Assembly: GCA_038226175.1 (NCBI GenBank)
Contig: JBBRQP010000008.1
Location: forward strand, 1-64,000
From: JBBRQP01 sp038226175
GTDB lineage: Bacteria > Cyanobacteriota > Cyanobacteriia > Gloeobacterales > Anthocerotibacteraceae
DNA length: 64,000 bases
Direction: 5' to 3'
This document shows positions 25,808 to 35,592 of this stretch, one piece after another. Under the pieces are notes generated by a model. That model was not told where the DNA came from and ran no database searches. It saw nothing but the letters and a program-made list of their open reading frames with translations. The position numbers were made by a program, and so were the translations under genes. Position 1 is the first letter of the stretch; each line of letters starts with the position of its first letter.

Positions 25808-26763
25808 AACCGTTGATCCTAACCCTGGGTGACCCGGCAGGCATTGGTGCCGAGTTGATCTTACGGGCCTTAGCCGTTCAGGATTGGCACAAACGCTGTG
25901 TTGTCGTGGGCAGTCGCGCAGTGCTAGAGCAAACCTACGCACTATTGCGAGAGCAAGTATTATGTCTCGATCCGCAATTACTTCAGCTCATCGATCTACC
26001 CACAGCCGAATTTGTCTATGGGCACCATCAAGCGGCGAGTGGGGATGCCAGTTTTCGGTATCTGACAACCGCGCTCACTTGGGTCAAAACTGGGCAAGCT
26101 AGAGCCATAGTGACCGCTCCGATTTCTAAAACGGCCTGGCACCTAGCAGGACATCAGTATCCTGGTCAAACAGAAGTCTTAGCTCAGGGTTATGATCGTT
26201 ACGGCATGATGTTTGTGGCACGTTCTCCCCATAGCGGCTGGTGTTGGCGGCTTTTGCTGGCGACCACGCATTTGCCGTTACGCCAAGTCCCCGAGGTGCT
26301 CAATGCTGCGTTGGTGGGCTGGAAATTAGATTTGTTAGCTGAGACTTTGCGCGCGACATTTGATCTACCAAACGCCCAGATCAGTGTTGCCGGACTCAAT
26401 CCTCACAGTGGCGAACAGGGACAACTAGGCACAGAAGAGCAAGATTGGCTCATTCCCTTACTCTCTACCTATCCTCAGGTCACGGGCCCCGTTCCACCAG
26501 ATACGCTCTGGGTCAAAGCCGGACAGGCTTGGTTTGATGCCTCTGTCATGGCTCCTGATGGCTATCTCGCCCTCTACCATGACCAAGGACTGATCCCACT
26601 TAAATTATTGGCCTTTGATTATGCGGTGAATATGACCGTGGGCTTGCCGTTTTTGCGTACGTCACCGGATCACGGGACAGCCTTTGATATCACTGGTCAA
26701 GGCATCGCCCGGATCACAAGTTTTCTGGAAGCCTTAGCCTGGGCAGACCAGTTGACGCGCTAA
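25804..26763 (+). CDS. pdxA: 4-hydroxythreonine-4-phosphate dehydrogenase
   Basis: Oxidises 4-phosphohydroxy-L-threonine in the DXP-dependent pathway to pyridoxal phosphate. 319 residues with the family opening LILTLGDPAGIGAELIL, ATAPISKTAW-type active site (VTAPISKTAWHLAGHQYPGQ), AGLNPHSGEQGQLGTEEQDW with metal His, the DGYLALYHDQGLIPLK motif and GLPFLRTSPDHGTAFDI. Length fits. Translationally coupled to the PHP gene (ATGA overlap). Confidence 0.95.
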   Translation: MKPLILTLGDPAGIGAELILRALAVQDWHKRCVVVGSRAVLEQTYALLREQVLCLDPQLLQLIDLPTAEFVYGHHQAASGDASFRYLTTALTWVKTGQARAIVTAPISKTAWHLAGHQYPGQTEVLAQGYDRYGMMFVARSPHSGWCWRLLLATTHLPLRQVPEVLNAALVGWKLDLLAETLRATFDLPNAQISVAGLNPHSGEQGQLGTEEQDWLIPLLSTYPQVTGPVPPDTLWVKAGQAWFDASVMAPDGYLALYHDQGLIPLKLLAFDYAVNMTVGLPFLRTSPDHGTAFDITGQGIARITSFLEALAWADQLTR

Positions 26764-26862
26764 GGTCAGCAACTCTCAGAGTAGGATAGAAATATTACTC
26801 ACATTGTCATGTCAAAACTGTCTTTAAGCATTAAACATACCGTAACCAATACAGGAAATCTA

Positions 26863-29100
26863 ATGCTGAGGACACGTTGGTTAATACTTTTCGTTTTAAG
26901 TTGGGTCACCTTAGTTGCCATTACACCGCTCAAAGCTCTCCCCCCAAATTCAACATCCATGAATATCAATACAAAATTTCTCCATGACTTAGCTGAGACT
27001 CGTAACTTTACCCTAGGCCGCCCTGTTAATCCCCAGCCTACACCCGCTGGTGATGCCGTTATTTTTCTGAGGGCTAAGCCACGCTTACCAGTGCTAAGTC
27101 TATATCAGTACAGCCTTAGTACCGGTCAAACCCAAGAGCTACTTACGCCTGCCCAATTACTTAAAGGAGCCAGCGAAACCCTCTCTGCTGCCGAACAATC
27201 CCGCCGCGAACGCCAACGTATTACCGCCCAAGGGTTTACCAGTTTTGCCATCAGCCCAGATGGGAAATCCCTGCTTGTCAGCTTAGCGGGTAAAGCCTAT
27301 TTAGTTGACCGAACGACACTCCAAGTGCGCGAACTGCCCCTAGGCCGAGGTACGCTGATTGACCCACGTTTTGCGCCTGATAGTTCTCAGATTGCCTACA
27401 TCTTGGATTATGACCTCTACACGCTAAACCTCAAAACCTTTACCCGTCAACAAATAACCAAAGGCGGCAATGAAGACATAACCCATGGCCTAGCCGAATT
27501 TGTTGCCCAAGAAGAAATGGATCGTGACCGTGGCTACTGGTGGTCACCGGATCAGCACTATCTTGCTTACGAAATCGCCGATGCGCGCGCTGTCGAACTC
27601 TGGCAAGTCAGTGATCCAGCAAATCCTGGTATTCAACCGGTTTATCAGCGTTATCCCCGCCCTGGTCACAATAATGTAGTCGTCAAGTTAGGCATTATCA
27701 AAGCAACTGGTGGCAAAACCACACTAGTGCAGTGGGATCAACAGCGTTATCCCTATCTGGTCAGTGTGCACTGGGACAAAGGTAGTCCCTTAACCCTGCT
27801 TGTCCAAGACCGTCTACAGCATGAAACCGCCCTCCTCACCGCCGATGTGCATACTGGGAAAACTCAGTCACTTTTGCGTGAACACAGTACAACCTGGATC
27901 GAGGCCGACCAACATACGCCGCTTTGGCTAGCGGATGGTTCGGGGTTTATTTGGAGTAGTGACCGGGCTGAATCGGGCGGCTGGCAAGTGGAGTTACGCA
28001 ATGCCCAAGGTCAATTACAGCGGGTATTAGTGACAGCCCAAGCTGGGTACCGACCGACTAATGGGCTATCTCTAGATACCAAGAGTCGCCAACTTTATTA
28101 TCATGCCAGTCCTGACCCGACCCAAGTTCAGCTCTGGCGCGTGGGGTTAGACAAGAGTGAAGCTGTGCCTTTGAGTACAGAAGCTGGCCTGTATAAAGCC
28201 GTTTACAGCGATAATCATCAACTGTCTGTCTATAGCTATAGTGGGTTACACAGCCTAAGACGGACTACAGTTCATGGTGCTGATGGTCAGATCATCACCG
28301 AATTACCCTCCGTTGCCGAAGAACCGCCATTTATTCCTACTACAGAGATTATCAAAGTAGGTGAGGGCGAAGGTTTTTATACAGCTGTCACCCGTCCGCG
28401 AGATTTTGATCCAGCGCGTAAATATCCGGTTATTGACAGTGTCTATGGTGGGCCGGGTTTTCAGCGGGTGACAGCGGCGATGGGCAGTTATCTCAATGAC
28501 CAATGGCTAGCCGATCAGGGCTTTGTGGTCATCAGTGCCGATGGGCGCGGTACCCCAGGACGTGGTCATGATTGGGAACACGCTATTTATGGCAATCTTG
28601 CCGATATGCCACTGCTTGATCAAGTAGCTGTCCTCACTGCTCTGGCTAAGCAATTACCCCAAGTTGATCTAACCCACATTGGTATTACGGGCAGTTCATT
28701 TGGCGGTTACTTATCGGCTCTAGCTGTACTGCGCCGCCCGGATATTTTTAAAGCAGCGGTAGCCAAATCCTCGGTTGCAGATTGGCTTGATTACGATACT
28801 TATTACACAGAGCGGTATCTGGGTCTACCTCAGGATAATCCGGCTGGTTATCAAGCAAGCTCACTGCTGACCTATGCCCCAAAACTTAGCCAACCGCTTT
28901 TATTGATTCATGGCACTGCCGACGATAATGTCTATTTTTTGCATAGTCTCAAACTTTCTCAAGCCCTCTTTTTGGCAAGTCAACCCCATACATTTTTACC
29001 GTTGAGTGGGCTTACGCACCAAATCAATTCTCCGATGGTGCAAGAACGTTTAGGGATGCTCAGTATCAATTTCTTTCGGGAGCATCTGGGTTTTAAATAG
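26863..29100 (+). CDS. S9 family prolyl peptidase (DPP IV type), secreted
   Basis: Serine peptidase releasing dipeptides after proline/alanine. ATG 26863 (745 residues) is chosen over ATG 26809 because AGGAAA lies upstream and the protein then begins with a clean signal peptide (MLRTRWLILFVLSWVTLVAI, ending near PLKA). The N-terminal eight-bladed propeller (about 60-480) contains QEEMDRDRGYWWSPD, whose Glu pair binds the substrate amino terminus. The catalytic alpha/beta hydrolase domain has GSSFGGYLS (Ser), GTADDNVY (Asp) and SGLTHQI (His). Probably periplasmic. Not linked functionally to its neighbours. Confidence 0.9.
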   Translation: MLRTRWLILFVLSWVTLVAITPLKALPPNSTSMNINTKFLHDLAETRNFTLGRPVNPQPTPAGDAVIFLRAKPRLPVLSLYQYSLSTGQTQELLTPAQLLKGASETLSAAEQSRRERQRITAQGFTSFAISPDGKSLLVSLAGKAYLVDRTTLQVRELPLGRGTLIDPRFAPDSSQIAYILDYDLYTLNLKTFTRQQITKGGNEDITHGLAEFVAQEEMDRDRGYWWSPDQHYLAYEIADARAVELWQVSDPANPGIQPVYQRYPRPGHNNVVVKLGIIKATGGKTTLVQWDQQRYPYLVSVHWDKGSPLTLLVQDRLQHETALLTADVHTGKTQSLLREHSTTWIEADQHTPLWLADGSGFIWSSDRAESGGWQVELRNAQGQLQRVLVTAQAGYRPTNGLSLDTKSRQLYYHASPDPTQVQLWRVGLDKSEAVPLSTEAGLYKAVYSDNHQLSVYSYSGLHSLRRTTVHGADGQIITELPSVAEEPPFIPTTEIIKVGEGEGFYTAVTRPRDFDPARKYPVIDSVYGGPGFQRVTAAMGSYLNDQWLADQGFVVISADGRGTPGRGHDWEHAIYGNLADMPLLDQVAVLTALAKQLPQVDLTHIGITGSSFGGYLSALAVLRRPDIFKAAVAKSSVADWLDYDTYYTERYLGLPQDNPAGYQASSLLTYAPKLSQPLLLIHGTADDNVYFLHSLKLSQALFLASQPHTFLPLSGLTHQINSPMVQERLGMLSINFFREHLGFK

Positions 29101-29219
29101 CACGCTGATGGCTACAAAAAGCCCGACATAGTAGTTCTTAAATCGATCTTGAGCTTAGGTAAAAGTCACACTTCTGAGCGTTAAAATAGAGAAACATCTC
29201 TTAATGAAAGCGGCAAAGC

Positions 29220-30302
29220 GTGGACAGCACCAAGGTTTCAACTCTCGCCCCCCAACGCCTTGAACGCGGTTGGCAGATACTCCCACATTTACAAACTTTA
29301 GCGACTTGGGGCAAGCGCATTTTGATTATTAGTGGCACCCATACCCAAGCCCGCTTTGGTGCTGAGGTAACTGCTGTCTTGACTGATTTCACCGTGGACT
29401 GGGGTGATTACGGCATAGACTGCTGCGAACAAACCTTTGAACCGCTCGTGCAACAGGCGCGACAAGCTGATTGGATCGTAGGTCTTGGTGGCGGCAAGGC
29501 TCTCGATATGGCGAAATGGGTTGCCCAGACCACGAATTTACCCGTAGTGACGGTGCCCACGAGTGCTGCAACTTGTGCTGCTTGGGCACCTTTATCTAAT
29601 GTTTATTCACCCCAAGGCACTTGGCTGTATGGTGTGCCTTTGACTAAAGCTCCAGAACTATTGTTGCTGGATTATCAGCTATTGCGTAATGCTCCTCAGC
29701 GTACCCTGGTTGCCGGGATTGGTGATGCTCTAGCCAAATGGTATGAAGCCTCAGTGAGTAGCTCTCAAGCCGATGACCCATTGATCATGGCGGCTGTGCA
29801 ACAAGCGCGTACTTTGCGTGATTTATTACTTTTGCGTGGACAGGCTGCTTACCAAAATCCCGGTAGCCCTGTCTGGACTCAGATTGTTGATGCCAATATT
29901 TGTTTAGCTGGCTTAGTCGGGGGCTTGGGGGGCGACCGTTGCCGAACTGTGGCAGCCCATGCGGTGCATAATGCCCTGACCACGCTGACAACGACCCGGC
30001 ATAGTCTCCACGGCGAAAAAGTAGCCTATGGCATCTTGGTGCAATTGCGTCTCGAAGAAACAGCAGGTAACCGTCTAGCGGAGATTGCACGTCAACAACT
30101 ACTTAAGTTTTATCTGCAAATCGGTTTGCCGACGCGCCTTGAAGACCTACATTTAGGTACTCTCAGCCAAGCAGATTTATTTAAAGTAGCGACAGCTGCG
30201 TGTCAGCCGGATTCTGACCTGCATTTATTACCTTTTGCAGTTTCGCCAGAGCAACTACTCGAAGCTCTCGTACTAGAGGAAGCCGTACTAGGCCGAGTTT
30301 AG
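29220..30302 (+). CDS. glycerol dehydrogenase-like (iron-containing ADH family)
   Basis: GTG start at 29220 gives 360 residues of the dehydroquinate synthase-like/glycerol dehydrogenase fold. The NAD site is WIVGLGGGKALDMAKW; metal ligands are Asp in AGIGDALAKWYEA and His in AAHAVHNALT and HSLHGEKVAYG. This matches GldA-type enzymes rather than the group III alcohol dehydrogenases. In cyanobacteria the physiological substrate of such proteins is uncertain (glycerol or related polyols are possible). Single gene, well separated from the upstream peptidase. Confidence 0.83.
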   Translation: MDSTKVSTLAPQRLERGWQILPHLQTLATWGKRILIISGTHTQARFGAEVTAVLTDFTVDWGDYGIDCCEQTFEPLVQQARQADWIVGLGGGKALDMAKWVAQTTNLPVVTVPTSAATCAAWAPLSNVYSPQGTWLYGVPLTKAPELLLLDYQLLRNAPQRTLVAGIGDALAKWYEASVSSSQADDPLIMAAVQQARTLRDLLLLRGQAAYQNPGSPVWTQIVDANICLAGLVGGLGGDRCRTVAAHAVHNALTTLTTTRHSLHGEKVAYGILVQLRLEETAGNRLAEIARQQLLKFYLQIGLPTRLEDLHLGTLSQADLFKVATAACQPDSDLHLLPFAVSPEQLLEALVLEEAVLGRV

Positions 30303-30345
30303 CTTATGAGATGGGGTATAACCGAATCAAGCCCTGAGCATCGCC

Positions 30346-31089
30346 ATGTCCCAAGCACCGCTATCTTTGCCGACTATGTACGATCTGCCCAGTGAAATTG
30401 TGGGAGAACCTGGTTTGCCGGACGAATTTCATTTGTATCAACCACAGTTACTATCAGCCACGTTTCGTCCTTTGGGTTACCCTGAAGATAAAATTTTTAC
30501 CGCCACTGACCTCAATCTCTACTACGATTTGCGGCATACCAACTGGTATAAACGACCTGATTGGTATGCGGCGGTTGGGGTTGATCGTCTCTACGCACAG
30601 CAGGAGTTGCGGTTGAGCTATGTGATCTGGCAAGAGTTGGTCAGCCCGATGATCATCGTCGAGTTACTATCACCGGGTACTGAGCAGGAAGATATGGGGC
30701 GAACCATGCGCAAACCCAATCAGCCACCAACTAAGTGGGAGGTCTATGAACAAATTCTGCGCGTACCCTACTACATACTATTGAATCGTTATACTGACGA
30801 GCTACAGATATTTCAGCTGGTTGGCAATAGTTACGCACTCATCAATAATCCTAATGACCAACTTTTTTATATTCCCGAATTACAAAGCTCAATCGGACTC
30901 TGGCAAGGACGTTGTCATGGTGTTGAGCGGTTATGGTTACGTTGGTATGACCGCACTGGTCAACTAATCTTGACGGACAGCGAACAAAAAGAGCAAGAGC
31001 GATCTCTGAAAGAAGAAGCCCAAGCCCGAGCTGAACGACTTGCCCAACGCCTACGCGCACTCGGCGTAGACCCTGACATGATCATCTAA
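30346..31089 (+). CDS. Uma2 family (DUF820) restriction-endonuclease-like protein
   Basis: 247 residues of the PD-(D/E)XK-fold family that is massively expanded in cyanobacteria. Visible features: RPDWYAAVGV (Asp of the nuclease core), MIIVELLSPGTEQED (Glu and SPS/T signature), KWEVYEQILRVPYYIL (KxxxY motif), and a C-terminal Glu/Arg-rich coiled coil (about 205-240) as often seen in the family. Biological role of Uma2 proteins is unresolved; transposon-linked or defence roles have been suggested. Here it stands alone in front of ruvB. Confidence 0.85.
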   Translation: MSQAPLSLPTMYDLPSEIVGEPGLPDEFHLYQPQLLSATFRPLGYPEDKIFTATDLNLYYDLRHTNWYKRPDWYAAVGVDRLYAQQELRLSYVIWQELVSPMIIVELLSPGTEQEDMGRTMRKPNQPPTKWEVYEQILRVPYYILLNRYTDELQIFQLVGNSYALINNPNDQLFYIPELQSSIGLWQGRCHGVERLWLRWYDRTGQLILTDSEQKEQERSLKEEAQARAERLAQRLRALGVDPDMII

Positions 31090-31130
31090 TCTGGCGCAAA
31101 AAGCCAAAATGCTCAGGTTACAATTAGCCC

Positions 31131-32243
31131 ATGCCCATCGTCTCTTCCCATCAGCCCAATGCCATACCCGATAAAAAGCCTGTTGCACAACGGGTCAAAT
31201 CTGCTGCGGGGTCAGACCAACTTTTGCAGGGCGAACAGACAGCTCAGGATAATCAAGAAGAATCCCTGCGGCCTCAGAGTCTCAGTGCTTATGTGGGTCA
31301 GCGCGAACTCAAAGAAGTCCTAGCCGTTGCGATTGCTGCAGCAAAATCCCGTCATGAACCCCTAGATCACCTTTTATTTTATGGGCCTCCCGGACTAGGT
31401 AAAACGACGATTAGCCAACTATTAGCCCAGGAAATGGGGGTCAAATTTTATATTACTAGTGCGCCAGCCTTAGAGAGTCCTAAAGACATCGCAGGTCTAT
31501 TGATGAAATTAGAAGCAGGCGATATTTTATTTATTGACGAGATTCATCGGCTGGTACGTGTGACAGAAGAAAAATTGTACTCAGCAATGGAAGATTTTCG
31601 GTTAGATATCATCACAGGTAAAGGGCAAGCCGCCCGGATCATTCGCTTACCTTTGCCAAGATTTACCTTAATTGGTGCTACCACCCGTTTTGGAGCCTTG
31701 TCTTCTCCCCTGCGAGATCGCTTTGGTTTGGTGCATCGGTTACGCTTTTATAACCAAGAAGACTTAGTGAGCATTGTATTACGAACTGCCCATATTTTGC
31801 AGGTGCCGATTGAATTAGAAGGTGCCCAAGAGATTGCGCGTCGTGCCCGAGGGACACCCCGTATTGTCAATCGTTTATTGCGTCGGGTGCGTGATTTTGC
31901 TCAGGTACGCGGTGATGGCATTGTCTCGCTAGAGATTGCTCGCACAGCCCTAGAACTATTTGAGGTTGACCCGATGGGACTCGACTGGACAGACCGTAAA
32001 CTATTACAAATCATGATTGAAAATTATCGGGGCGGGCCAGTAGGACTCGATACTCTCGCCGCTGCCACAGGGGAAGACCGCCAGACCATTGAAGATGTCT
32101 ATGAACCCTATCTCATGCAGATTGATTATTTGCAGCGAACAGCCCGAGGACGCATGGCAACACCGCGTGCCTACGCCCACTTAGGCTACAAGCCAGATCA
32201 TCGTGAAGAACAACAGCAACTCCCTTTGACAGAGGAGGTTTGA
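31131..32243 (+). CDS. ruvB: Holliday junction branch migration ATPase RuvB
   Basis: AAA+ motor that moves Holliday junctions with RuvA. 370 residues: an extra 45-residue N-terminal tail, then the core with LRPQSLSAYVGQREL, Walker A FYGPPGLGKTTIS, Walker B ILFIDEIHRL, sensor 1 LIGATTRFGALSSPLRDRFG with Arg finger region, and a C-terminal winged helix (TAAAT/GEDRQTIEDVYEPYL). AGGAGG and a three-base gap tie it to the downstream nurA gene. Confidence 0.96.
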   Translation: MPIVSSHQPNAIPDKKPVAQRVKSAAGSDQLLQGEQTAQDNQEESLRPQSLSAYVGQRELKEVLAVAIAAAKSRHEPLDHLLFYGPPGLGKTTISQLLAQEMGVKFYITSAPALESPKDIAGLLMKLEAGDILFIDEIHRLVRVTEEKLYSAMEDFRLDIITGKGQAARIIRLPLPRFTLIGATTRFGALSSPLRDRFGLVHRLRFYNQEDLVSIVLRTAHILQVPIELEGAQEIARRARGTPRIVNRLLRRVRDFAQVRGDGIVSLEIARTALELFEVDPMGLDWTDRKLLQIMIENYRGGPVGLDTLAAATGEDRQTIEDVYEPYLMQIDYLQRTARGRMATPRAYAHLGYKPDHREEQQQLPLTEEV

Positions 32244-32246
32244 ATC

Positions 32247-33437
32247 ATGTTAGATTTTCTCAAACTTAATCAACAGATGAAGGGTGTCGGTACTCAGTTA
32301 CAGACCGAAAGTAAAGCCATGCAAAATAAACTCCTGCGTGCCCAAAAACTGTTGCAGGAGCTGGCCAATAACCAAGCGCAGGTGATGGAAAATTTGGCGG
32401 TACAGCGCGACCAAGTTTCTTTTTTGATTGGCGAACCAGCCGAACCTTTACAAGTTGGTGGGATTTGGGGTAGACCCGTGTCCACCATTGCCGCCCGACA
32501 CCGAGTTCTGGCGACCGACGGTTCACAAATCAAGCCCAGTCACCATGAAATTGCCTACTGTTTTTTGATCAATGTCGGGCGGGTATGTCTACATTACGGC
32601 ACTGGACAACGGGCAAAACTTGATAGTATCCCAGAAATTTTCTACAAAGAAGAAGACCTCTATGGCCCCCAACATCTAGGGCTCAATATTGAAGAATGGC
32701 TCGCTGTACAGCGTTCCCGAGCTGAGATCGAAGTCCTCGCTGAGCTAGCACAGCAGCCCTCTGATTTACCCACAGTTGCGCTCGTTGATGGTTCGCTAGT
32801 CTACTGGCACTTAGAACAAATTCCCCAACTCTACCAACCCGAAGTTCTCGATCCTTTGCTCAATAGTTGGGAACAGATGCGGCTTAAGCGCGTTCCTATC
32901 GCAGGCTACATTAGTGCTTCGCGCGCCAGTGAAACAGTCAATTTATTGCGATTACAAGCCTGTCCTTACAGCCCAGCTGATTGTGAAAGTCATTGTCCGG
33001 GGCTAAAACCCCGCGCCACCCCTTGTGGGCAAGGACTCAGTCCACTCACCGATACGCGCCTGTGGGAAACCTTGCTCAAACCCGGTGAGCGCAGCCCACT
33101 TTGGCGCAGTACTTCACGGATTTTGGACTTGTATGGCGTACACAAAATTTACTTTTGCTACCTACATGTCGGCACAGAAATTGCGCGCATTGATTTTCCG
33201 GCGTGGGTTGCAGATGATCTTGAGCTGCGCGAACGGGTCTTAGGCTGCTGCTTGAGCCAAGTCCAAAAAGGTCATGGTTATCCAGTTGCCTTAGCCGAAG
33301 CACACAATCAAGCTGTGGTACGTTCGGCCGACCGGGCTCAATTTTTTAGCATCCTCGAGCAGCAAATGACGAAAGCTGGACTCAGTGACGTGCGTGTTTC
33401 CCACAAAGAAGCCCGTAAACGGGGTTCTATCGCCTGA
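32247..33437 (+). CDS. NurA-domain nuclease
   Basis: NurA nucleases resect DNA ends together with the HerA translocase in archaea and some bacteria. The 396-residue protein has a coiled-coil N-terminus (about 5-55) and the NurA core: LATDGSQI with the first metal Asp (about residue 91), ALVDGSLV with the second (about 178), and the end block VALAEAHNQAVVRSADR. It begins three bases after ruvB with a perfect AGGAGG site at 32233-32238, so the two repair genes form an operon. HerA is not in the window. A cysteine-rich patch (about 233-253) lies in the insert. Confidence 0.82.
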   Translation: MLDFLKLNQQMKGVGTQLQTESKAMQNKLLRAQKLLQELANNQAQVMENLAVQRDQVSFLIGEPAEPLQVGGIWGRPVSTIAARHRVLATDGSQIKPSHHEIAYCFLINVGRVCLHYGTGQRAKLDSIPEIFYKEEDLYGPQHLGLNIEEWLAVQRSRAEIEVLAELAQQPSDLPTVALVDGSLVYWHLEQIPQLYQPEVLDPLLNSWEQMRLKRVPIAGYISASRASETVNLLRLQACPYSPADCESHCPGLKPRATPCGQGLSPLTDTRLWETLLKPGERSPLWRSTSRILDLYGVHKIYFCYLHVGTEIARIDFPAWVADDLELRERVLGCCLSQVQKGHGYPVALAEAHNQAVVRSADRAQFFSILEQQMTKAGLSDVRVSHKEARKRGSIA

Positions 33438-33570
33438 TATCTGCCCCCAAAATAACCCATAACCTAGAGTATCTCTGAGTTGACTCATGTTAATATAACT
33501 CCCAAGACCGATAATCTGGTGTAACGCCAATTGGTCTTGGTTAATGGCTGGCAAAGAACCCTAATCCGGT

Positions 33571-33599
33571 TTTACAAGCCTTCCCTCTTAACCTATACT
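33571..33599 (+). promoter_or_regulatory. sigma70-type promoter of porin gene
   Basis: TTTACA (33571-33576) and TATACT (33594-33599) are separated by 17 bases, each one base off consensus. This lies about 80 bases upstream of the porin ATG with a leader between. An imperfect inverted repeat (CAAGACC / GGTCTTG at 33504-33540) precedes it and might serve regulation. Confidence 0.6.
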
Positions 33600-33677
33600 T
33601 AACCTGAAGACGGTATTATCGGTCACAGGTATGCCGTTTTACTGGTGCGTTTACTGTCTTGTCGAGGAGTGTGTGGA

Positions 33678-35444
33678 ATGCGTATTAATTCAAATCAATG
33701 GTCTCTAGCAGTAGCTGCAACCATGGCGGCTTTACTGGCAAGTTATGTACCTGTAGCAGCAATGCCCGACACCTCGGTGCGTAGCTTGACCGAAGACCCG
33801 ACTGTTTCTCAAGTGAGTTCGGTATCTGAACTGACGGATGTTGACCCTAATCAATGGGCGTTCCAAGCTCTTAAATCTTTAGTTGAACGGTACGGTTGTA
33901 TCGAAGGTTATCCTTCACGCAAATTTTTGGGCAATCAAGCGCTGACCCGCTATGAATTTGCCGCTGGACTCAATGCTTGCTTAGACAAAGTGAATGAACT
34001 GATTGCTGCAGGCACCCTTGATTTGGTTAGCAAAGATGATCTCGCTGCCCTCCAACGCCTCCAAGACGAACAAAAAGCTTTAGCTAATGGCTTGGCTAGT
34101 GACATCGATGCCCTCGAAGCTAAAACCCGCGAACTTGAGGCCAATCTTTTTTCGCGTACGGCTAAGCTTGATGGCGAAGAAATTATGACCGTAGCGGGTG
34201 CAGGTGCTCCCGGTAACATCCAAACTACCAACGCCGCACCAACTAGCGCCAACTTGATTCCCGGCGATTCTCAAAACGTAATATTTGGTACCCGTACCCG
34301 CTTAAATATCCGTTCCCGCAATATCGCGGTAAGAGGTGACCAATTACGGATTCGCTTTACAGCTTTTACGGGAGATGGTCAGTTTTACGGTAGCAGTGGT
34401 TTTAGCCGGGTTGGTCGTTATGACACCCTACAGCCTGGTGCCCCCATCAATGGTAATGCTGTACCAACTTTTGATAAGGTCTACTACGAAGTTCCTCTTG
34501 GTCGTGATTTGCGCTTCACCATCGGTCCTCGCGTTGAGAATGTAGACATTTTGGGAACTAACCTCAACACCGCTAGTGAAGCACGTAACTTCTCGATGCG
34601 AGTTTTCCGTCGTAGCTTGCCTATCTCTCTAACCAATACTTCGCTACCTGGTGCAGCTATTGTCTGGAACCTTGGGTCTGCTTTTGTCCTACGCGGTTAT
34701 TATGGTGCTTCGGCAGGCGGTCGCTCCTTTGGTAACGGTAGCGGTGGCGTAACTGGTCCGGGTCAAGTTGCGGGAGAATTTGGCTTCAAGCCTGATAGTC
34801 GTTTTGATCTCGGTGTTGGTTTTTATCACACCACTTGTGATGCTGTAAACACAGCGACGGGTGATGTGGGCGAAGCTCCAAGTACCCAAAACCGGATCTT
34901 CTGTGATGCCAGCGTCGGCGGCTCTACACGCTATCCATTCACTGGTACGCCAGGTACCTTTAGTAATGTCGTTCACGATACTTGGAATGCTCACCTGGAT
35001 TGGGATCTTTTCCCAAGCGTTTCTGTTTTCGGGCGTTACTCCTTCGGTACAGCTACTCTCAATGATGGCATCAGCAGTGCTGATACAGTCTCAGCTTCCA
35101 TCAACTACTCAGAGTGGATGGCTGGTTTGACCTTTAAGGATATTTTTGGTCAAGTGGGTAATGCTATTGGCATTGGGGTTGTCCAACCGGGTAATATCTA
35201 TAGCAATACTGCCTTTAGTGCTGTTACTACCACAGCCCCTACGGTAGCGTTCGGTTCTACTACTTTCCCGGCAGGTACGACCATACCTAACGCAACGGAG
35301 TACGACTACGGGATTTACTACCGGATCGCCCTTGGCCCTCGCGTTACTTTGACCCCAGAATTTTATCTGATCACCAATCCTGGTTCGATCAGTGCGAATC
35401 CTACCGTTTCTATTGGTTCTTTGAAGGCAGTATTCAATTTCTAA
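33678..35444 (+). CDS. SLH-domain porin (OprB/iron-uptake-porin type)
   Basis: Major outer-membrane porin. ATG 33678 is preferred to the ATG-like start at 33645, giving 588 residues. Signal peptide about 1-29 (VPVAAMP), one SLH domain (about 50-105: DVDPNQWAFQALKSLVERYG, RYEFAAGLNACL) that binds pyruvylated cell wall, a coiled coil (about 110-160), then a beta-barrel ending in LKAVFNF. This layout matches cyanobacterial Som/OprB-like porins. It has its own strong promoter and a rho-independent terminator. A glycine/proline-rich barrel with several Cys (34834-34905) is unusual. Confidence 0.9.
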   Translation: MRINSNQWSLAVAATMAALLASYVPVAAMPDTSVRSLTEDPTVSQVSSVSELTDVDPNQWAFQALKSLVERYGCIEGYPSRKFLGNQALTRYEFAAGLNACLDKVNELIAAGTLDLVSKDDLAALQRLQDEQKALANGLASDIDALEAKTRELEANLFSRTAKLDGEEIMTVAGAGAPGNIQTTNAAPTSANLIPGDSQNVIFGTRTRLNIRSRNIAVRGDQLRIRFTAFTGDGQFYGSSGFSRVGRYDTLQPGAPINGNAVPTFDKVYYEVPLGRDLRFTIGPRVENVDILGTNLNTASEARNFSMRVFRRSLPISLTNTSLPGAAIVWNLGSAFVLRGYYGASAGGRSFGNGSGGVTGPGQVAGEFGFKPDSRFDLGVGFYHTTCDAVNTATGDVGEAPSTQNRIFCDASVGGSTRYPFTGTPGTFSNVVHDTWNAHLDWDLFPSVSVFGRYSFGTATLNDGISSADTVSASINYSEWMAGLTFKDIFGQVGNAIGIGVVQPGNIYSNTAFSAVTTTAPTVAFGSTTFPAGTTIPNATEYDYGIYYRIALGPRVTLTPEFYLITNPGSISANPTVSIGSLKAVFNF

Positions 35445-35461
35445 GAACAGTTGAATACCCA

Positions 35462-35498
35462 AAAAAAGCCTGTCTACACTTGTTGGACAGGCTTTTTT
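35462..35498 (+). terminator. rho-independent terminator after porin
   Basis: AAAAAAGCCTGTC and GACAGGCTTTTTT form a 13-pair stem around an 11-base loop, followed by a T-run. It begins 18 bases after the porin stop codon and would work in both directions. Confidence 0.9.
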
Positions 35499-35592
35499 AA
35501 TTGGTGTAACCCGACACGCTGTTATTACCCCAAAATCGCCTAAGATTATAAGGTCTTAAGCATTCTGGGCATACCAATTAGGAGGATTTCTC

